Assembly: GCA_013822765.1 (NCBI GenBank) | Contig: PNKY01000002.1 | Coordinates: forward strand, 372,001-436,000 | Origin: Rhodospirillum sp. | GTDB taxonomy: Bacteria > Pseudomonadota > Alphaproteobacteria > Dongiales > Dongiaceae | Length of the DNA: 64,000 nucleotides | Reading direction: 5' to 3' | Shown here: positions 8,488 to 16,674 of the stretch, one piece after another | How the letters are laid out: the number at the start of each line of letters is the position of its first letter | Position numbering within the stretch: the first letter of the stretch is position 1 | Translations under genes and position numbers: made by a program | The notes under the pieces: model-generated | Database searches by the model: none | Told to the model about the DNA's origin: nothing | What the model saw: the letters and a program-made list of their open reading frames with translations, nothing else

Positions 8488-9314
8488 CGGGCGCGCCATC
8501 AACCCTCATGGACTCGCCGTCGGCGCGGTATTGGCGCGCACCGCTGGCGTGGGTGGGCCGCGGCGTGCTGGCCCGGCTGCGCTTCGTGCTGACCTTGATG
8601 GCGCTCAGCGCCGGCATCGTCGCGGAGGCGCTGTTGCCGCGGTCATGGCGGCGTTCCGTCCGATCCGAGTTCCGCCGCGTGCTGCGCATGGCCCTGGGCG
8701 GCAGCCTGACGGCCACGATCTTCGTGGCGGCGCTGATCGGGGTCGGCATGGTCTATCAGGCGGTCTATTGGCTGCGCGTGGCGGGGCAGGAGGGTTCGCT
8801 CGGCAACCTGCTGGTGGCGATCCTGCTGCGCGAACTGGCGCCGATCCTGGTCGGCATCATCCTGCTCGGCCGCAGCGGTGCGGCGATGCTGGCCGAGCTC
8901 GGCCACCTGCATGCCGACAAGCAGCTCCATGCCTTGCAGGCGCAGGGCGTCGACCCGTTCCAGATCCTGGTCATGCCGCGCGCGATCGCGTTCGCGCTGG
9001 CCTCCTACACCCTCGGGATCATCTTCATCCTGGTGACGATGGTGGTCGGCTTCGCGTTGGCGAGCGCGCTGGATGTGGTGCAGACGTCGCTGTGGTCGTT
9101 CCTGGACATGCTGCTGCGCGCCGCCGCGCCGGCCGACTTCGTGGTGTTCCCGGTCAAGATGCTGGCCATCGGCCTGCTGATCGGCGCGACGGCGTGCCTG
9201 ACCGGTCTGCAAGCGCACGAGGGTGAGGATATCGGTCGCCTGATCTCACGCGGCTTCATTCGCGGCATGCTGGCCATCATGCTGACGAGCGGCCTGCTCA
9301 GTCTGGCGATCTAG
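8484..9314 (+). CDS. MlaE-family ABC transporter permease
   Basis: A 276-residue integral membrane protein with about five hydrophobic segments and the MlaE/YrbE signature (LLRELAPILVGIILLGRSGAAMLAELG, roughly residues 115-140; the family norm is RE.GPvl.all.aGR.Ga...aElg). These permeases pair with an MlaF ATPase and an MlaD MCE-domain protein to move phospholipids or other lipids between inner and outer membranes. Start ATG 8484 overlaps the preceding stop. The frame extends upstream inside the sensor gene, but that part is out-of-frame coding sequence and is not translated protein. The next gene begins after three bases. Confidence 0.9.
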   Translation: MTGAPSTLMDSPSARYWRAPLAWVGRGVLARLRFVLTLMALSAGIVAEALLPRSWRRSVRSEFRRVLRMALGGSLTATIFVAALIGVGMVYQAVYWLRVAGQEGSLGNLLVAILLRELAPILVGIILLGRSGAAMLAELGHLHADKQLHALQAQGVDPFQILVMPRAIAFALASYTLGIIFILVTMVVGFALASALDVVQTSLWSFLDMLLRAAAPADFVVFPVKMLAIGLLIGATACLTGLQAHEGEDIGRLISRGFIRGMLAIMLTSGLLSLAI

Positions 9315-9317
9315 CGC

Positions 9318-10013
9318 ATGGCGGCTGCAGCTCCTGTCCTCGATCTGTCGGGCGTGCGATCGGTGGCGCTGTTCGGCCGTTCGGTCGGCGTGCTGAACCT
9401 GCAGCTCAACTCCGGCGACCTGGCGCTGATCGATGCCCGTGACCTCATGTTGGCTGGCGGCTTTGCCGACCTCTGCTGCGGTCTGCACCGGCCGGAGGAG
9501 GGCAGAATCCGCTTCCTGCAGCGCGACTGGTCCCAGCAGCCGGCCGAGATGGCTGATGCCTTGCGTGGCCTGGTCGGCCGGGTGATGTCGAACCCGGGCT
9601 GGCTGCGGTTCCTCGACGCCACCACCAATGTCCTGCTGCAGCAGATCCATCACACGCGCGCCGATTTCGATGGTCTGCGCGAAGATGCCGCTCGCCTCGC
9701 CGCGCATTTCGGACTGCCCGGGTTGCCCAATGGACCGATCGGCGAGCTGTCCGCCGGCGACCTGGTGCGCGTCGGCTTCATCCGCGCGTTCGTCGGTGAG
9801 CCCAAGCTGGTGATCCTGGAGAGCCCGGTCCAGGGCCTCTATCAGGACATGGTGCCGGCGCTGCTCAACCGGCTGTGGGAGGTGCGCGACCGGGGCGGCG
9901 GGGCCATCTGGCTGACCCGCAGCCGCATGATCTGGGACAACCCGCTGTTCCCCGCGACCCATCGCCTGCGGCTCGACCATCAGGGCCTGTCCGCGATCAA
10001 GGCGGCCGCATGA
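9318..10013 (+). CDS. MlaF-like ABC ATPase homologue with lost catalytic motifs
   Basis: A 231-residue protein that follows the ABC-ATPase fold from end to end but lacks its active-site motifs. At the Walker A site (about 37-50) LIDARDLMLAGG stands where a GxxGxGKS/T loop is expected. The Q-loop position reads VMSNPGW. The signature is LSAGD (144-148). Walker B is VILES (165-169) instead of hhhhDE. The switch His is absent (WLTRS, 198-202). The frame is intact and tightly coupled (3 bases after MlaE; ATGA overlap with MlaD), arguing against a pseudogene. It may be a structural, non-hydrolysing partner of the permease. Family placement is from context and fold motifs; loss of ATP hydrolysis is inference. 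Confidence 0.75.
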   Translation: MAAAAPVLDLSGVRSVALFGRSVGVLNLQLNSGDLALIDARDLMLAGGFADLCCGLHRPEEGRIRFLQRDWSQQPAEMADALRGLVGRVMSNPGWLRFLDATTNVLLQQIHHTRADFDGLREDAARLAAHFGLPGLPNGPIGELSAGDLVRVGFIRAFVGEPKLVILESPVQGLYQDMVPALLNRLWEVRDRGGGAIWLTRSRMIWDNPLFPATHRLRLDHQGLSAIKAAA

Positions 10014-10990
10014 TCCGGCTGCGCCACACCGACGAATGGGTCGGCGCGCTGGTGATCGCGGCGGTCGCGCTGCTGCTGATCGCGGCGCTGCAGGCCGGTG
10101 TGCTGCGCGAGTGGTTCAAGCCGACCGCGGAGCTGCGTCTGGTCCTGCCCTCCGCCGGCGTCGCCGGGCTGGAAGTCGGCGCCGACGTCGAGATCCTGGG
10201 CACCAGGGCGGGGCGGGTGAACGAGATCGTGCTCGATCCCAATCAGCAGATGTACGCCATGCTCGAGATCGACGAGCAGGCGACGGCCTTTATCCGCCGG
10301 GACAGCAAGGCCGTGATCCGCCGGCGCTTCGGCGTGGCCGGCGCCGCCTTCGTCGACATCTCGCGCGGGACCGGCGAGGAGATGGATTGGACCTACGCGG
10401 TGGTCGAGGCGGTGACCGAGCGCGCGCCGACCGACAGCGTCAGCGCATTGATCGACGAAGCGCGCCAGAAGGTGTTTCCCATCCTGGACAATGCCGGCCG
10501 GGTCACCCAGTCGCTCGCGGAGGTCGCCGAGCGCATCAACCGCGGCGAGGGCAATGTCGGCCGCCTGCTGGTCGATGACTCGATGATGAAGGAGGCGGAG
10601 GCGACCGTCGGCGCGGCCCGCGATGCGGTGGCCGCGCTCAACTTGCTGATGGCCGACCTCCAGAAATCCGCCGGTAACCTCAGCGCCCTGACACAGCAGG
10701 TGAGCGCACCCGACGGCGTTCCCGCCATCCTGGCGCAAACCGATCAGAACCTGGCGACCCTCAAGAAGATCCTCGACGACGTCGCCGTCGCCACCCAGCG
10801 CACGCCGGCAATCGCCAAGAACCTCGAAGGCAGCACCGCCAACCTGCCGGCCTTGCTGACCCAGCTCCAGGTCACGATCCAGAAGCTGGATCAGCTGGTG
10901 GCGCAACTGCAGCGCTCCTGGCTGCTGGGCGGCGGCGGCGGGCAACCGCAGGAGCCCAAGCAATTCTCACCCTCGCAGGTGCTGCCTTGA
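10010..10990 (+). CDS. MlaD-family MCE-domain protein
   Basis: A 326-residue protein. It has one N-terminal membrane anchor (about residues 11-32, WVGALVIAAVALLLIAAL), then an MCE domain (about 38-115, with VAGLEVGADVEILGTRAGRV, the usual motif of this domain) and a long alpha-helical C-terminal region rich in heptads (about 140-300). The tail is Gly/Pro-rich. MCE proteins form rings that bind lipids and bridge the periplasm with MlaE/MlaF at the inner membrane. The long helical tail is like PqiB/YebT or Mce proteins more than the short E. coli MlaD. ATG 10010 overlaps the previous stop (ATGA). Confidence 0.9.
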   Translation: MIRLRHTDEWVGALVIAAVALLLIAALQAGVLREWFKPTAELRLVLPSAGVAGLEVGADVEILGTRAGRVNEIVLDPNQQMYAMLEIDEQATAFIRRDSKAVIRRRFGVAGAAFVDISRGTGEEMDWTYAVVEAVTERAPTDSVSALIDEARQKVFPILDNAGRVTQSLAEVAERINRGEGNVGRLLVDDSMMKEAEATVGAARDAVAALNLLMADLQKSAGNLSALTQQVSAPDGVPAILAQTDQNLATLKKILDDVAVATQRTPAIAKNLEGSTANLPALLTQLQVTIQKLDQLVAQLQRSWLLGGGGGQPQEPKQFSPSQVLP

Positions 10991-11856
10991 AGCGGGTCGC
11001 TTGCACATTGTTGATTCTGCTCGGCGCGTGTGGCGGCGACGAGACGCAGCCGGCGAAAGCGCCGGAGGATCAGGCGCTGGTGCGCCACGAACAGGCGGGA
11101 ATGATCGCTTACGACCTCGACCGGCCGGACGAGGCCGTGGCGCAATTCGAAGCGGCCCTGACCCAGGCGCAGGCGCGCGACGACCTCAAGGCCATCGCCG
11201 ATCTCAGCTTCAATCTGGCGGTGGCACAGCTGCGCGCCAACCGGCCGGCGGACGCACTGAAGACCACGCAACAAGCGCGCGCCGAACTGATCCGGCGCGG
11301 CAGCCAGCCGTTCCCTTCGTTGCTGCTGGCGGAGGCGACGGCGCTCTATCGGCTCGATCAGCGCGGACAGGCCGACGCCCTGGCGGCCGAGGTCGAAGGG
11401 GCGGGCGATGCCGATGCTGCGGCGGGCGCCAGTTTCCTGCGCGGCCTGATCGCGGATGAGTCCGGCGACGAAGCCGCGCTGCGCGCGGCTGCGGGCCGGC
11501 TGGCCGGGGTGTCCGCGCCGCTCCGCGTCGCCGACCGGCAGGAGCTTCAGGCGCGCCTGGCGTTGCGCCAAGACGATTTTGTGACGGCACAGGCGGCCGC
11601 CATGCATGCGGCCACCGTTCGTCAGGAAGGGCTGGACTATCGCGGCATGGCGCGCGCCCTCGCCGTCGCGGCGGCGGCGGCGGAGCAAGCGGGCGAACGC
11701 GAACTCGCGGCCGATCTCTATCTGCGCGCCGGCCGCAGCGCTGCGGCGCAATCCGACGCCGCCACGGCGCGTCCCTGGCTCGAGCGCGCGCTCGGCCTCA
11801 CCCAGGACGACGCCACCGAAGACGCCGCCGAAGCGGCCCTCGCCGGGCTGCCCTAG
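10987..11856 (+). CDS. TPR-type lipoprotein of the Mla-like operon
   Basis: A 289-residue predicted lipoprotein. The N-terminus KRVACTLLILLGACGG carries a lipobox (LGAC; lipidated Cys at residue 15). The remainder is Ala-rich helical hairpins such as AYDLDRPDEAVAQFEAAL and AELYLRAG-like units, consistent with about six degenerate TPR repeats. It has the position of the accessory lipoprotein (ABC_trans_aux or MlaA-type partner) found at the end of many MCE operons but is not recognisably either. The start is TTG at 10987 overlapping the mlaD stop (TTGA). A hairpin overlaps its stop codon. Confidence 0.75.
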   Translation: MKRVACTLLILLGACGGDETQPAKAPEDQALVRHEQAGMIAYDLDRPDEAVAQFEAALTQAQARDDLKAIADLSFNLAVAQLRANRPADALKTTQQARAELIRRGSQPFPSLLLAEATALYRLDQRGQADALAAEVEGAGDADAAAGASFLRGLIADESGDEAALRAAAGRLAGVSAPLRVADRQELQARLALRQDDFVTAQAAAMHAATVRQEGLDYRGMARALAVAAAAAEQAGERELAADLYLRAGRSAAAQSDAATARPWLERALGLTQDDATEDAAEAALAGLP

Positions 11857-11880
11857 CGCGGGCGGCTCGACCGCCGCGCT
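11855..11880. terminator. bidirectional hairpin between convergent genes
   Basis: AGCGCGGGCGG, a CTCGA loop and CCGCCGCGCT form a strong stem that starts in the stop codon of the lipoprotein gene and ends in the stop codon of the small gene on the opposite strand. It lacks a T-run, so a role as shared terminator or mRNA 3' end stabiliser is inferred. Confidence 0.5.
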
Positions 11881-12187
11881 ACACCAGCATTTTAGGATCG
11901 CTGTTGGCCGGCCCGATGTCGACGGTGTCGGTCACCTCGGCGTCTTGCGGAACGAGGCTGGTCTTCCGATCGTCCGCCCAATGCGCGACCTTCACGAGAT
12001 AGGTCGTCTGCTCGCTGATGGCGTCCCCGCCGCCGCGCTCCACGACATGAAGGCCTTCCGATCCAATGAAGAAAGTATGCGGCCCGAACACCGATTCCAG
12101 TTCCGGGACGGTCGGGTGATCGTCCGGGATGACCTCGGCAGGCAACTGATCCAGCACGTGCTCCACTTGGGTGTCTTTGAGCTTCAT
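11879..12187 (-). CDS. conserved small hypothetical protein
   Basis: A 102-residue acidic, soluble protein of unknown function, with no transmembrane segment or Cys-rich motif. Visible features are LPAEVIPDDHPTVPELES (about 17-34), GPHTFFIGSEGLHVVE (about 36-51) and an end reading DIGPANSDPKMLV. ATG 12187 is preferred: an in-frame start at 12271 would add a Ser/Arg-rich extension reaching into the regulatory region of the next gene. It is convergent with the Mla-like operon and transcribed away from the cadherin-repeat gene. I do not recognise the family. Confidence 0.6.
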   Translation of the reverse strand: MKLKDTQVEHVLDQLPAEVIPDDHPTVPELESVFGPHTFFIGSEGLHVVERGGGDAISEQTTYLVKVAHWADDRKTSLVPQDAEVTDTVDIGPANSDPKMLV

Positions 12188-12536
12188 GGCCCCGGTTCCT
12201 TGGCAAATACGGTTAACTTTCGCCAACAAGGAGCGCAGATGGGTGTTCCGAGTGGGGGACAATAACTGCAATCAACTCTGATAAGCGATGCAATTTAGGG
12301 AAATTCTCGGCAATCGCCCGTATCGACAAGTATAAATGAAGTAATTAATAGAAGAAAGATAAAATTTTCCGGATAATAAGGATTTTCGTAACCTTAAGCA
12401 CTGTTCACCACGAAAAATTTTCCCGATTTCATCTTCATGTAGTGCGCGAAGTAAGGAATTATGCTAGATATTCACACGGGAGTACGAAGTCGGGGAAACT
12501 TCGGGTGCGTTCGGAACTCGTTTTTGGGAGTGGGCC
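12188..12536. other. AT-rich intergenic region, divergent promoters
   Basis: This 349-base gap is much richer in A/T than its surroundings, especially 12280-12480. It separates the small gene on the minus strand from the cadherin-repeat protein on the plus strand, so it should carry both promoters. I see no clear operator palindrome, terminator or reading frame in it. Confidence 0.5.
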
Positions 12537-15317
12537 ATGAGCAAGGGATCACCGACCAACCTGTTTGATTTCAACAAGTGGTTCGGCAATTCGTTTAGCT
12601 GCCAGAACTGGGGTCAGAGCGGCCCCAACGGCCCGTCTTCAACGCCGGCTGCAAGTTCCGGCGGTGCGACTGGACCAACCACCACGCTGACGGTCACCTT
12701 CAATTCCGAGGAAGCCGGATATGCGAACGCGATGGGTTGGTACAACGCGCGCACCGGCGAGGCCGGCATCCTGTTCAAGAACACGAACGACGACGGCTGG
12801 AACGCCGGCGTCAAGGCAGGCGACACGCGCAGCCTCACCGCCCTGCAGAGCGACGTCGACGCCAACAACATCGGCTTCTTCCTGATCCCCAACGGCGCCA
12901 ATGAGCTTTCGAGCTCGACCCTGTCATCGACCATGAAGTTCCAGGTCGGATCCAACGGCGACGGGAAGATCGTCATCGACCGCCAGTATGGCAACGATGT
13001 CGTTCTGAGCGGCAGCGAGGTGCTGTTCAGCAACCAGGTCCACAACAAGGGCGACTACGACTACGTCTCGGGCAAGATCGGCACCGATGGCCAGACCAAG
13101 CAGCAGAAGATGGGCAGCCAGTCCGATGGGCCTGATGGCATCCTGGGTACGATGGCCTGGGACGACCAGTCGATGAACAGCTGCGGCAGTACCGACCGCG
13201 ACTTCAATGACGTGGTGTTCACGGTCACCAAGAGCGGCAGCACCAATCCGCCGACCAACGGCGCGCCGACCGACATCAATCTGAGCAGCGCCAGCATCAA
13301 CGAGAATGTCGCCGGCGGCGTCATCGGCATGCTGTCGACGGTCGACCCCGATGCGGGCGACAAGCACACCTATTCAGTCAGCGACAGCCGGTTCGAGGTG
13401 GTCAACGGTCAGCTGAAGCTGACGGCCGGGACCAGCCTGAATTATGAAAACGGCAGCAGCGTCCAGGTGACGGTCACCACCAAGGATCAGGGCGGCCTCA
13501 GCTACTCGGAAAACTTCAACATCGCCGTCAAGAACGTCAACGAGGCGCCGACCGACATCTCGATCAGCAACCTGTCGGTGAACGAGAATGCGATTGGCGC
13601 CGTCGTCGGCACGGTGACGACGGTCGATCCGGACGCCGGCGACAAGCACAGCTACACGGTCAGCGACAACCGGTTCGAGGTGGTCAACGGGCAGCTTAAG
13701 CTGATCGCAGGCAAGAGCCTGGACTACGAGACGGAGAGCAGCGTCAAGCTGAACATCACAACCAAGGACCAGGGCGGCCTCAGCTACACCGAGAGCTTCA
13801 CCGTCAAGGTCAACGACGTCAACGAGGCGCCGGCCAACAAGGCGCCCACCGACATCTCGCTGAGCGGTGCCACGATCATCGAGAACGTGGCCGGTGCCGT
13901 GGTCGGCACGCTGACAACCGTCGACGCCAATGTGGGCGACATGCACACCTACTCGGTCAGTGACAGCCGGTTCGAGGTGGTCAACGGGCAACTGAAGCTG
14001 ACAGCCGGGACCAGCTTGAACTATGAAAACGGCAGCAGCGTCCAGGTGACGGTCACCACCAAGGATCAGGGCGGCCTCAGCTACTCGGAAGACTTCGCCA
14101 TCGCGGTCCAGAACGTCAACGAGGCGCCGACCGACATCTCGATCAGCAATCTGTCGGTGGACGAAAATGCAAGCGGGGCCGTCGTCGGCAAGCTGTCTAC
14201 GGTCGATCCCGACGCCGGCAACACGCACAGCTACACGGTCAGCGACAACCGGTTCGAGGTGGTCAACGGCGAACTGAAGCTGATTGCGGGCAAGAGCCTG
14301 GACTACGAGACGGAAAGCAGCGTCAAGCTGAATATCACCACCAAGGACCAGGGCGGCCTCAGTTACACCGAGAGCTTTACCGTCAAGGTCAACGACGTCA
14401 ACGAGGCGCCGCCCAACAGCGCGCCGACCGACATCAAGCTCAGCGCCGGGGTGGTGACCGAAAATGTCGAGGGCGCGGTCATCGGCACTTTGTCGACCGT
14501 GGATCCCAACGTGGGCGACACGCACACTTACGGAATCAGCGATGATCGCTTCGAGATCGTGGGCAACCAGCTCCAGCTGAGATCTGACGTCAGCCTCAAC
14601 TTCGAGGAAGAGAGCAGTTTCGCCGTCACCGTCACGACCACCGACAAGGGCGGCCTGAGCTACTCTGAGGACTTCGCTATCACCGTGAAGGATGCCGCCG
14701 AAGCTCCGGTCGACATCTTCCTCTTTCCCACCACGGTCGAAGAAAACGCGGTTGGTGCAGTCATTGGCACCTTGGTTGCCATCGATGAGGACGGTGGCGA
14801 TATGCACACATACAAGGTCGTCGACGATCAGCGCTTCGAGATCGTCGGCAACGAGCTGCGGCTGACGGCAGGGTCCAGTTTGGACTTTGAAGAAGAGCCA
14901 ACCGTCACCATCAACGTGACCGCAACCGACCAGCTGGGCAACAGCCTTACCAAAGAGATTATCATCGACGTGCAGGACGTGGATGAGGGCGTTGCGATGA
15001 TGGCGTTCGGCAGCGGCGGGGTGGATACGTTCCTGCTCGATCTTGCCCAGGAGGCCGTCACCACACTGGTCGGATTTAGCCGGTCGAACGACCGCTTGTC
15101 CTTCAGCGGTGTCGCCGACGCGAACTCGAACGGCATCATCGGCCTGAACGACTTGTTCGCGATGGTGTCTGGCGTCAGCGACTTCGGCGCCGGCAACGAC
15201 ATCGTGGTCGATTTCACTACCGGCGCCAGCCTGGTCCTTCAGGGCGCCGGCACGGGGGCCGTGACCAGCATGTCGAACCTGGTCTCCAGCCCTTCGACCC
15301 AGTACCAGTTCGCCTAA
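12537..15317 (+). CDS. large secreted DUF4114/cadherin-repeat protein, RTX-like C-terminus
   Basis: A 926-residue acidic protein without an N-terminal signal peptide. Residues about 45-232 resemble a DUF4114 module (ends STDRDFNDVVFTV). Residues about 240-830 hold six cadherin-like domains of about 95 residues, each with ENVxGxVIGTLSTVDxDxGD, a RFEVVNGQLKL strand and a KDQGGLSYSE...VNEAP calcium-type linker. The last 90 residues (GGVDTFLLD, GNDIVVDF, ending in a hydrophobic-rich tail) fit a type I secretion C-terminus. The likely role is calcium-stabilised surface adhesion or matrix binding. No type I exporter genes are adjacent. Domains 1-2 and 3-4 are near-copies. Start ATG 12537 follows GGGAGTGGGCC. 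Confidence 0.85.
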   Translation: MSKGSPTNLFDFNKWFGNSFSCQNWGQSGPNGPSSTPAASSGGATGPTTTLTVTFNSEEAGYANAMGWYNARTGEAGILFKNTNDDGWNAGVKAGDTRSLTALQSDVDANNIGFFLIPNGANELSSSTLSSTMKFQVGSNGDGKIVIDRQYGNDVVLSGSEVLFSNQVHNKGDYDYVSGKIGTDGQTKQQKMGSQSDGPDGILGTMAWDDQSMNSCGSTDRDFNDVVFTVTKSGSTNPPTNGAPTDINLSSASINENVAGGVIGMLSTVDPDAGDKHTYSVSDSRFEVVNGQLKLTAGTSLNYENGSSVQVTVTTKDQGGLSYSENFNIAVKNVNEAPTDISISNLSVNENAIGAVVGTVTTVDPDAGDKHSYTVSDNRFEVVNGQLKLIAGKSLDYETESSVKLNITTKDQGGLSYTESFTVKVNDVNEAPANKAPTDISLSGATIIENVAGAVVGTLTTVDANVGDMHTYSVSDSRFEVVNGQLKLTAGTSLNYENGSSVQVTVTTKDQGGLSYSEDFAIAVQNVNEAPTDISISNLSVDENASGAVVGKLSTVDPDAGNTHSYTVSDNRFEVVNGELKLIAGKSLDYETESSVKLNITTKDQGGLSYTESFTVKVNDVNEAPPNSAPTDIKLSAGVVTENVEGAVIGTLSTVDPNVGDTHTYGISDDRFEIVGNQLQLRSDVSLNFEEESSFAVTVTTTDKGGLSYSEDFAITVKDAAEAPVDIFLFPTTVEENAVGAVIGTLVAIDEDGGDMHTYKVVDDQRFEIVGNELRLTAGSSLDFEEEPTVTINVTATDQLGNSLTKEIIIDVQDVDEGVAMMAFGSGGVDTFLLDLAQEAVTTLVGFSRSNDRLSFSGVADANSNGIIGLNDLFAMVSGVSDFGAGNDIVVDFTTGASLVLQGAGTGAVTSMSNLVSSPSTQYQFA
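13257..14414 (+). repeat. tandem duplication of a 579-base double-cadherin unit
   Basis: The two segments 13257-13835 and 13836-14414 align at exactly 579 bases (193 codons). The block around GACAGCCGGTTCGAGGTGG at 13383 recurs at 13962, and the block around AGCGACAACCGGTTCGAGG at 13662 recurs at 14241. Each copy holds one domain with TAGTSLNYENGSS and one with IAGKSLDYETESS. The near-identity shows recent internal duplication or gene conversion. Confidence 0.85.
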
Positions 15318-15328
15318 CGCTATGTGAC

Positions 15329-15355
15329 GTGGCGCGGAGATCGGCTCCGCGCCAC
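15329..15355. terminator. hairpin after the cadherin-repeat gene
   Basis: GTGGCGCGGA, loop GATCGGC, TCCGCGCCAC form a perfect 10-bp stem starting 12 bases after the stop codon at 15317. No T-run follows, so it may be a Rho-assisted or processing hairpin. Confidence 0.55.
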
Positions 15356-15379
15356 GCGAGCGAACCAGTTTCTTCCCGG

Positions 15380-15590
15380 CTATCGCATGCGTTCTTCGAC
15401 CGGCGCCTCAAGCGCGCTGGTGGATGCGATCGGCCACTTCGAACACGTACGGCAGGTTGTGGCTGATGAGCACGATTGGCAGCTCGCGCCGCTTCACGTC
15501 CAGGATTGTCTCCAGCACGCGGCGGGATTCCTTGACGCCGAGCGCCGCGGCGCCACCGCGACGCCCAGGCGCTGGCTGGGCGGACAATCG
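15380..15590 (-). pseudogene. decayed fragment of an FrcA-like sugar ABC ATPase
   Basis: On the minus strand this stretch encodes GVKESRRVLETILDVKRRE, LPIVLISHNLPYVFEVADR and, in another frame, ALEAPVEERMR before a stop. It matches the 3' end of the intact ATPase gene at 19767-20552 (about residues 150-261) nearly base for base. Two internal deletions are visible by comparison: about 75 bases between ADRIH and ALEAP, and about 40 bases between the EPTAALGVKE region and the signature motif. No start codon or upstream ATPase core remains. The gap 15318-15699 holds otherwise only a hairpin. Confidence 0.8.
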
Positions 15591-15699
15591 TTCCCTCGAC
15601 TGGCGTTAACCTTTCGCCTGGCTTCGCGATAAGGCCTTGCGGGGCGCAGGGGCAAACATCAGGATGCTCCCTGGTGGCTGCCGCTGATGTGGGGAGAGC

Positions 15700-16644
15700 A
15701 TGCTTGCCAACCTGAGCGAAGGTGACCTTCGATTGCTGCGCGTGTTCGCGAAGGTCGTAGAGGCCGGCGGCTTTTCCGCCGCGCAGATCGAGCTCAATGT
15801 CAGCCAATCGACCATCAGCACGCACATGACCGCGCTGGAGCATCGGCTCGGCCTGCGCCTGTGCCAGCGCGGGCGGTCCGGCTTCAGCCTGACCGAGAAA
15901 GGGCAGCTCATCTATCAGGCCAGCCAGCGCCTGTTCGCCGCGATCGAGGAATTCCGGTCGGAAGCAGGCGCCGCGCGCGGCTGCCTGGTCGGCAATCTCA
16001 CGGTCGGCATCGTCGACAACCTCATCAACAATCCCGCCTGCCGCCTGCACGACGCCATCACCCGGTTCAATGCGCGCGCGCCCGAGGTGCAGATCGGCGT
16101 GCAGGTCGGATCGCCGACCGAGATTGAGCGCGCGGTGCTGGAAGGCCGTTTCGATCTCGGCTTCGGCGCCTGCGGCCGGCACTCGCCCTATCTCACCTAC
16201 GACGATCTGTTCGAGGAACGGCAGGTGCTCTATTGCGGGCGCGGCCACCCGCTGTTCGAGCGCAGCGGCGAGGTGTCGGTGTCCGACCTCAAGGGCCAGC
16301 AATTTGCGCGCCGCGCCTATGCCGCTCCGAACAAGCTGCCGAGCGGTGTCAGGTTCTCGTCGACGGCGGTCGCGGATTTGATGGAGAGCGTGGCGGTCTT
16401 CATCCTGTCGGGACGCTATATCGGCTTCCTGCCGACACACTTCGCCCAGCAATGGGTGACACAGGATCTGATGCAGCCGTTGCTCGAGCAAACGCTCGGG
16501 TACCAGAACCCGATCTATCTGGTGCTGCGCAAGACCGAGCAGAAGAAACCGATTCTGGCCGCATTCCTGGGCGAACTGCAGAATGCCCATCGCGCCGTCG
16601 CGGCATCGGAGCCGGGAAAGAAGCCGCGCAAAGCGGCGGAGTGA
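15700..16644 (+). CDS. LysR-family transcriptional regulator
   Basis: A 314-residue LysR regulator. The N-terminal winged helix (about residues 5-65; FAKVVEAGGFSAAQIELNVSQSTIS and LGLRLCQRG) is followed by the two-lobed effector domain (about 95-295). The C-terminus is basic. ATG 15700 follows GGGGAGAGC. It is convergent with an amino-acid ABC importer whose last gene ends 31 bases away, so the importer is a plausible but unproven target. The effector cannot be read from sequence. Confidence 0.9.
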   Translation: MLANLSEGDLRLLRVFAKVVEAGGFSAAQIELNVSQSTISTHMTALEHRLGLRLCQRGRSGFSLTEKGQLIYQASQRLFAAIEEFRSEAGAARGCLVGNLTVGIVDNLINNPACRLHDAITRFNARAPEVQIGVQVGSPTEIERAVLEGRFDLGFGACGRHSPYLTYDDLFEERQVLYCGRGHPLFERSGEVSVSDLKGQQFARRAYAAPNKLPSGVRFSSTAVADLMESVAVFILSGRYIGFLPTHFAQQWVTQDLMQPLLEQTLGYQNPIYLVLRKTEQKKPILAAFLGELQNAHRAVAASEPGKKPRKAAE

Positions 16645-16674
16645 TGCGCGCCTAGCGGAACTGTCCGCGACCCG

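Noticed and set aside
13257..14414. Possible CRISPR-like repeat array
   Set aside because: The repeats are in-frame cadherin domains of about 290 bases with no short direct repeats and spacers.
13374..14807. Long minus-strand frame of 477 codons inside the cadherin-repeat gene
   Set aside because: It is the antisense of a highly repetitive coding region; its product is Arg/Asp/Val-rich and periodic only because the sense gene is.
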